A DNA stretch of 64,000 bases, taken from contig NZ_LYCS01000002.1 of assembly GCF_001659985.1 (NCBI RefSeq), positions 1-64,000 on the forward strand, given 5' to 3'. How positions within the stretch are numbered: position 1 is the stretch's first letter; every line of letters begins with the position of its first letter. The notes beneath the pieces are model-generated. The model saw only the letters and a program-made list of their open reading frames with translations. It was not told where the DNA came from and searched no databases. Source of the stretch: Oceanobacillus sp. Castelsardo (GTDB taxonomy: Bacteria > Bacillota > Bacilli > Bacillales > Amphibacillaceae). Below are positions 62,872 through 64,000 of this stretch, piece by piece. A program made the translations under genes and the position numbers.

Positions 62872-63042
62872 TTATTTATGAATGTGAGATGTAGCCTCTG
62901 CAACAATTTTTTTACTCAATGCGTAATCTTGTTCACGTCGTCTCTCCACTTTCATACGATTGGAGAGTTTTCTTTCATATTCAGAATAATTCATCCTATG
63001 GGATTGTTCCATGGCTTTTTCCATTTCATGCGTATACTTCAT
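62872..63042 (-). CDS. small charged protein, 56 residues, function unknown
   Basis: Reads MKYTHEMEKAMEQSHRMNYS at the N-terminus, then a highly charged helical stretch ERKLSNRMKVERRREQDY, ending in TSHIHK. Probably a single amphipathic helix or coiled coil; pI basic. An AAAGGATGA lies about 13 bases upstream, a long spacing, and a terminator follows immediately, which supports it being a gene. It lies between metQ and sufC. Confidence 0.6.
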   Translation of the reverse strand: MKYTHEMEKAMEQSHRMNYSEYERKLSNRMKVERRREQDYALSKKIVAEATSHIHK

Positions 63043-63215
63043 AGTATAACTTAATCATCCTTTCAAAAGGTATAGAATAATTTTAGCACTTGGTGTTTTA
63101 TCTTACAATATGGAATTTAAAGGATAAATCTAGATTATTGAACATAAAACACTTTTCATTCATATATTGATTAAGTTATACAAAATTTCTTCATAATCCT
63201 TTTAAATACTCCAGT

Positions 63216-64000
63216 TTATTTGTTATCTTGTCCGACTGGAACCACTGCACCTTCATATTTTTCTAAAATAAAGTTTTGAATCTCTTCTGAATGAAGAACT
63301 TCCACTAATTTCTTAATTGCTTCATTATCTTTATCTTCAGAACGAACAGCAACTACGTTCACATATGGTGAATTTTCATCTTCAATAAATAATGCATCCT
63401 CTAATGGGTTTAATCCTGCTTCAATTGCATAGTTTGTGTTAATTGCTACTAAAGTATCTGCTTCTGATTCATACATTTCTGGTAATAATCCTGCATCCAC
63501 ATCAGCCGAAAATGTAAAATTATGAGGATTATCCACTATATCATCTACCGTTGCTTCAGCTTTTTTTACATTTTCATCTAATGTAATTAAACCTTGTGCC
63601 TCGAACAACGCAAGGATACGACCATGGTCAGCAATAGATCGACTGATAATTACTTCTGCGCCATCAGGAATTTCTTCTTCGCTCTTAATATTTTTAGAAT
63701 AAATCCCCATTGGTTCTACATGAATTCCATCAATATAATCTAAATCATAGCCGGTTTTTTCAACAGTTTCCTCTAGATAGGGAATATGTTGGAAATAGTT
63801 TGCATCTAACTCTCCACTTTCTAGATCATCATTTGGTAAAATATAATCTTGATATTGTTCTATATTTAATGTAATTCCTTCTTCTTCTAACAACGGTTTT
63901 GCCTCTTGCAAAATTTCAGCGTGTGGAGTACTAGAAGCCCCAATTGTGATTTCATTTTTTGACTCATCATTTGATGATCCACCACAAGCAGTTAATACTA
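63216..64000 (-). CDS. metQ: methionine ABC transporter substrate-binding lipoprotein MetQ (5' end outside window)
   Basis: The frame stays open to the window edge; the lipobox LTACGG is visible right at the edge, so only the first signal-peptide residues are missing. Mature part: ITIGASSTPHAEILQEAKPLLEEEG, DANYFQHIPYLEE, ADHGRILALFEAQGLI and NTNYAIEAGLNP, the MetQ/NlpA binding protein pattern. It delivers methionine to MetNP, presumably upstream beyond the window. Followed by the 56-residue gene and the suf operon, as the yusA-suf neighbourhood in B. subtilis. Confidence 0.95.
   Translation of the reverse strand, partial: VLTACGGSSNDESKNEITIGASSTPHAEILQEAKPLLEEEGITLNIEQYQDYILPNDDLESGELDANYFQHIPYLEETVEKTGYDLDYIDGIHVEPMGIYSKNIKSEEEIPDGAEVIISRSIADHGRILALFEAQGLITLDENVKKAEATVDDIVDNPHNFTFSADVDAGLLPEMYESEADTLVAINTNYAIEAGLNPLEDALFIEDENSPYVNVVAVRSEDKDNEAIKKLVEVLHSEEIQNFILEKYEGAVVPVGQDNK

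Overview
The window is a chromosomal stretch of a low-GC, spore-forming Bacillaceae bacterium. The 5' end of its 16S rRNA, the gene order and the small-protein repertoire point towards the Oceanobacillus/Virgibacillus/Gracilibacillus side of the family; this is inference from memory of those genomes, not a search. Gene order follows two blocks I recall from Bacillus subtilis: leuS-ytqB-ytpB-ytoA-metK-pckA-ytlACD-ytkD-men, then yug/yui/yum/yut/yun, ending in suf-metQ. Spore-related genes (yutH, yutC, yunB, ytpB) and kapB fit an endospore former. I see no prophage, CRISPR array, transposase or defence island.

Layout. 1-280 is the 5' end of a 16S gene leaving the window on the minus strand, with three tandem promoters behind it (443-648). 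764-1525 is a secreted protein. 1575-8413 carries T-box-controlled leuS, the tRNA methylase mnmM, the terpene synthase ytpB, ytoA, and metK behind a SAM riboswitch. 8677-13533 holds pckA, an ABC importer (ytlACD-like) and the Nudix hydrolase ytkD. 14604-22572 is menaquinone biosynthesis: menF-D-H-B-E on minus, and menA plus a MenI-like thioesterase divergently on plus; menC is absent. 22666-23808 is the riboflavin transporter ribU with its FMN riboswitch. 23852-34314 is mixed housekeeping: M42 peptidase, K+ channel, yugI, pgi, patB, Cu/Zn SOD, kapB, ptsH, deoD, yuiD. 34533-39953 has redox and Fe-S genes (yuiC, yuiB, type II NADH dehydrogenase, ferredoxin/flavodoxin reductase yumC, an FNR-type regulator, yutM, yutI). 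40007-49089 is the yut region with an amidase and a SufR-like regulator. 49116-52931 holds two sodium-type transporters, one with a tiny MetS partner and one under a lysine riboswitch. 52914-57246 is yunB-E plus a flavin reductase. 57370-62594 is sufCDSUB, and the window ends inside metQ.

Four cis-acting metabolite-sensing RNAs are readable by eye: leucine T-box (specifier CTC), SAM, FMN and lysine. Many transcription units are closed by strong hairpins, several of them shared between convergent genes.

The most unusual signal is a family of four related structured sequences (23272-23466 minus, 27378-27593, 47324-47468, 56535-56645). Each lies directly upstream of the ribosome binding site of an unrelated gene (ribU, pgi, yutC, an FMN reductase) and in that gene's orientation. 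They share conserved paired segments, with at least one compensatory base-pair change, and occur as a long and a short form. I do not recognise them as any named riboswitch or leader. Other points worth attention are a ribosome binding site buried in a hairpin before yunB, a tandem-repeat candidate operator at the sufC start point, a 30-bp perfect palindrome in the menF/menA divergent region, a candidate Rex site before the NADH dehydrogenase, and a three-cysteine SufR-like regulator.
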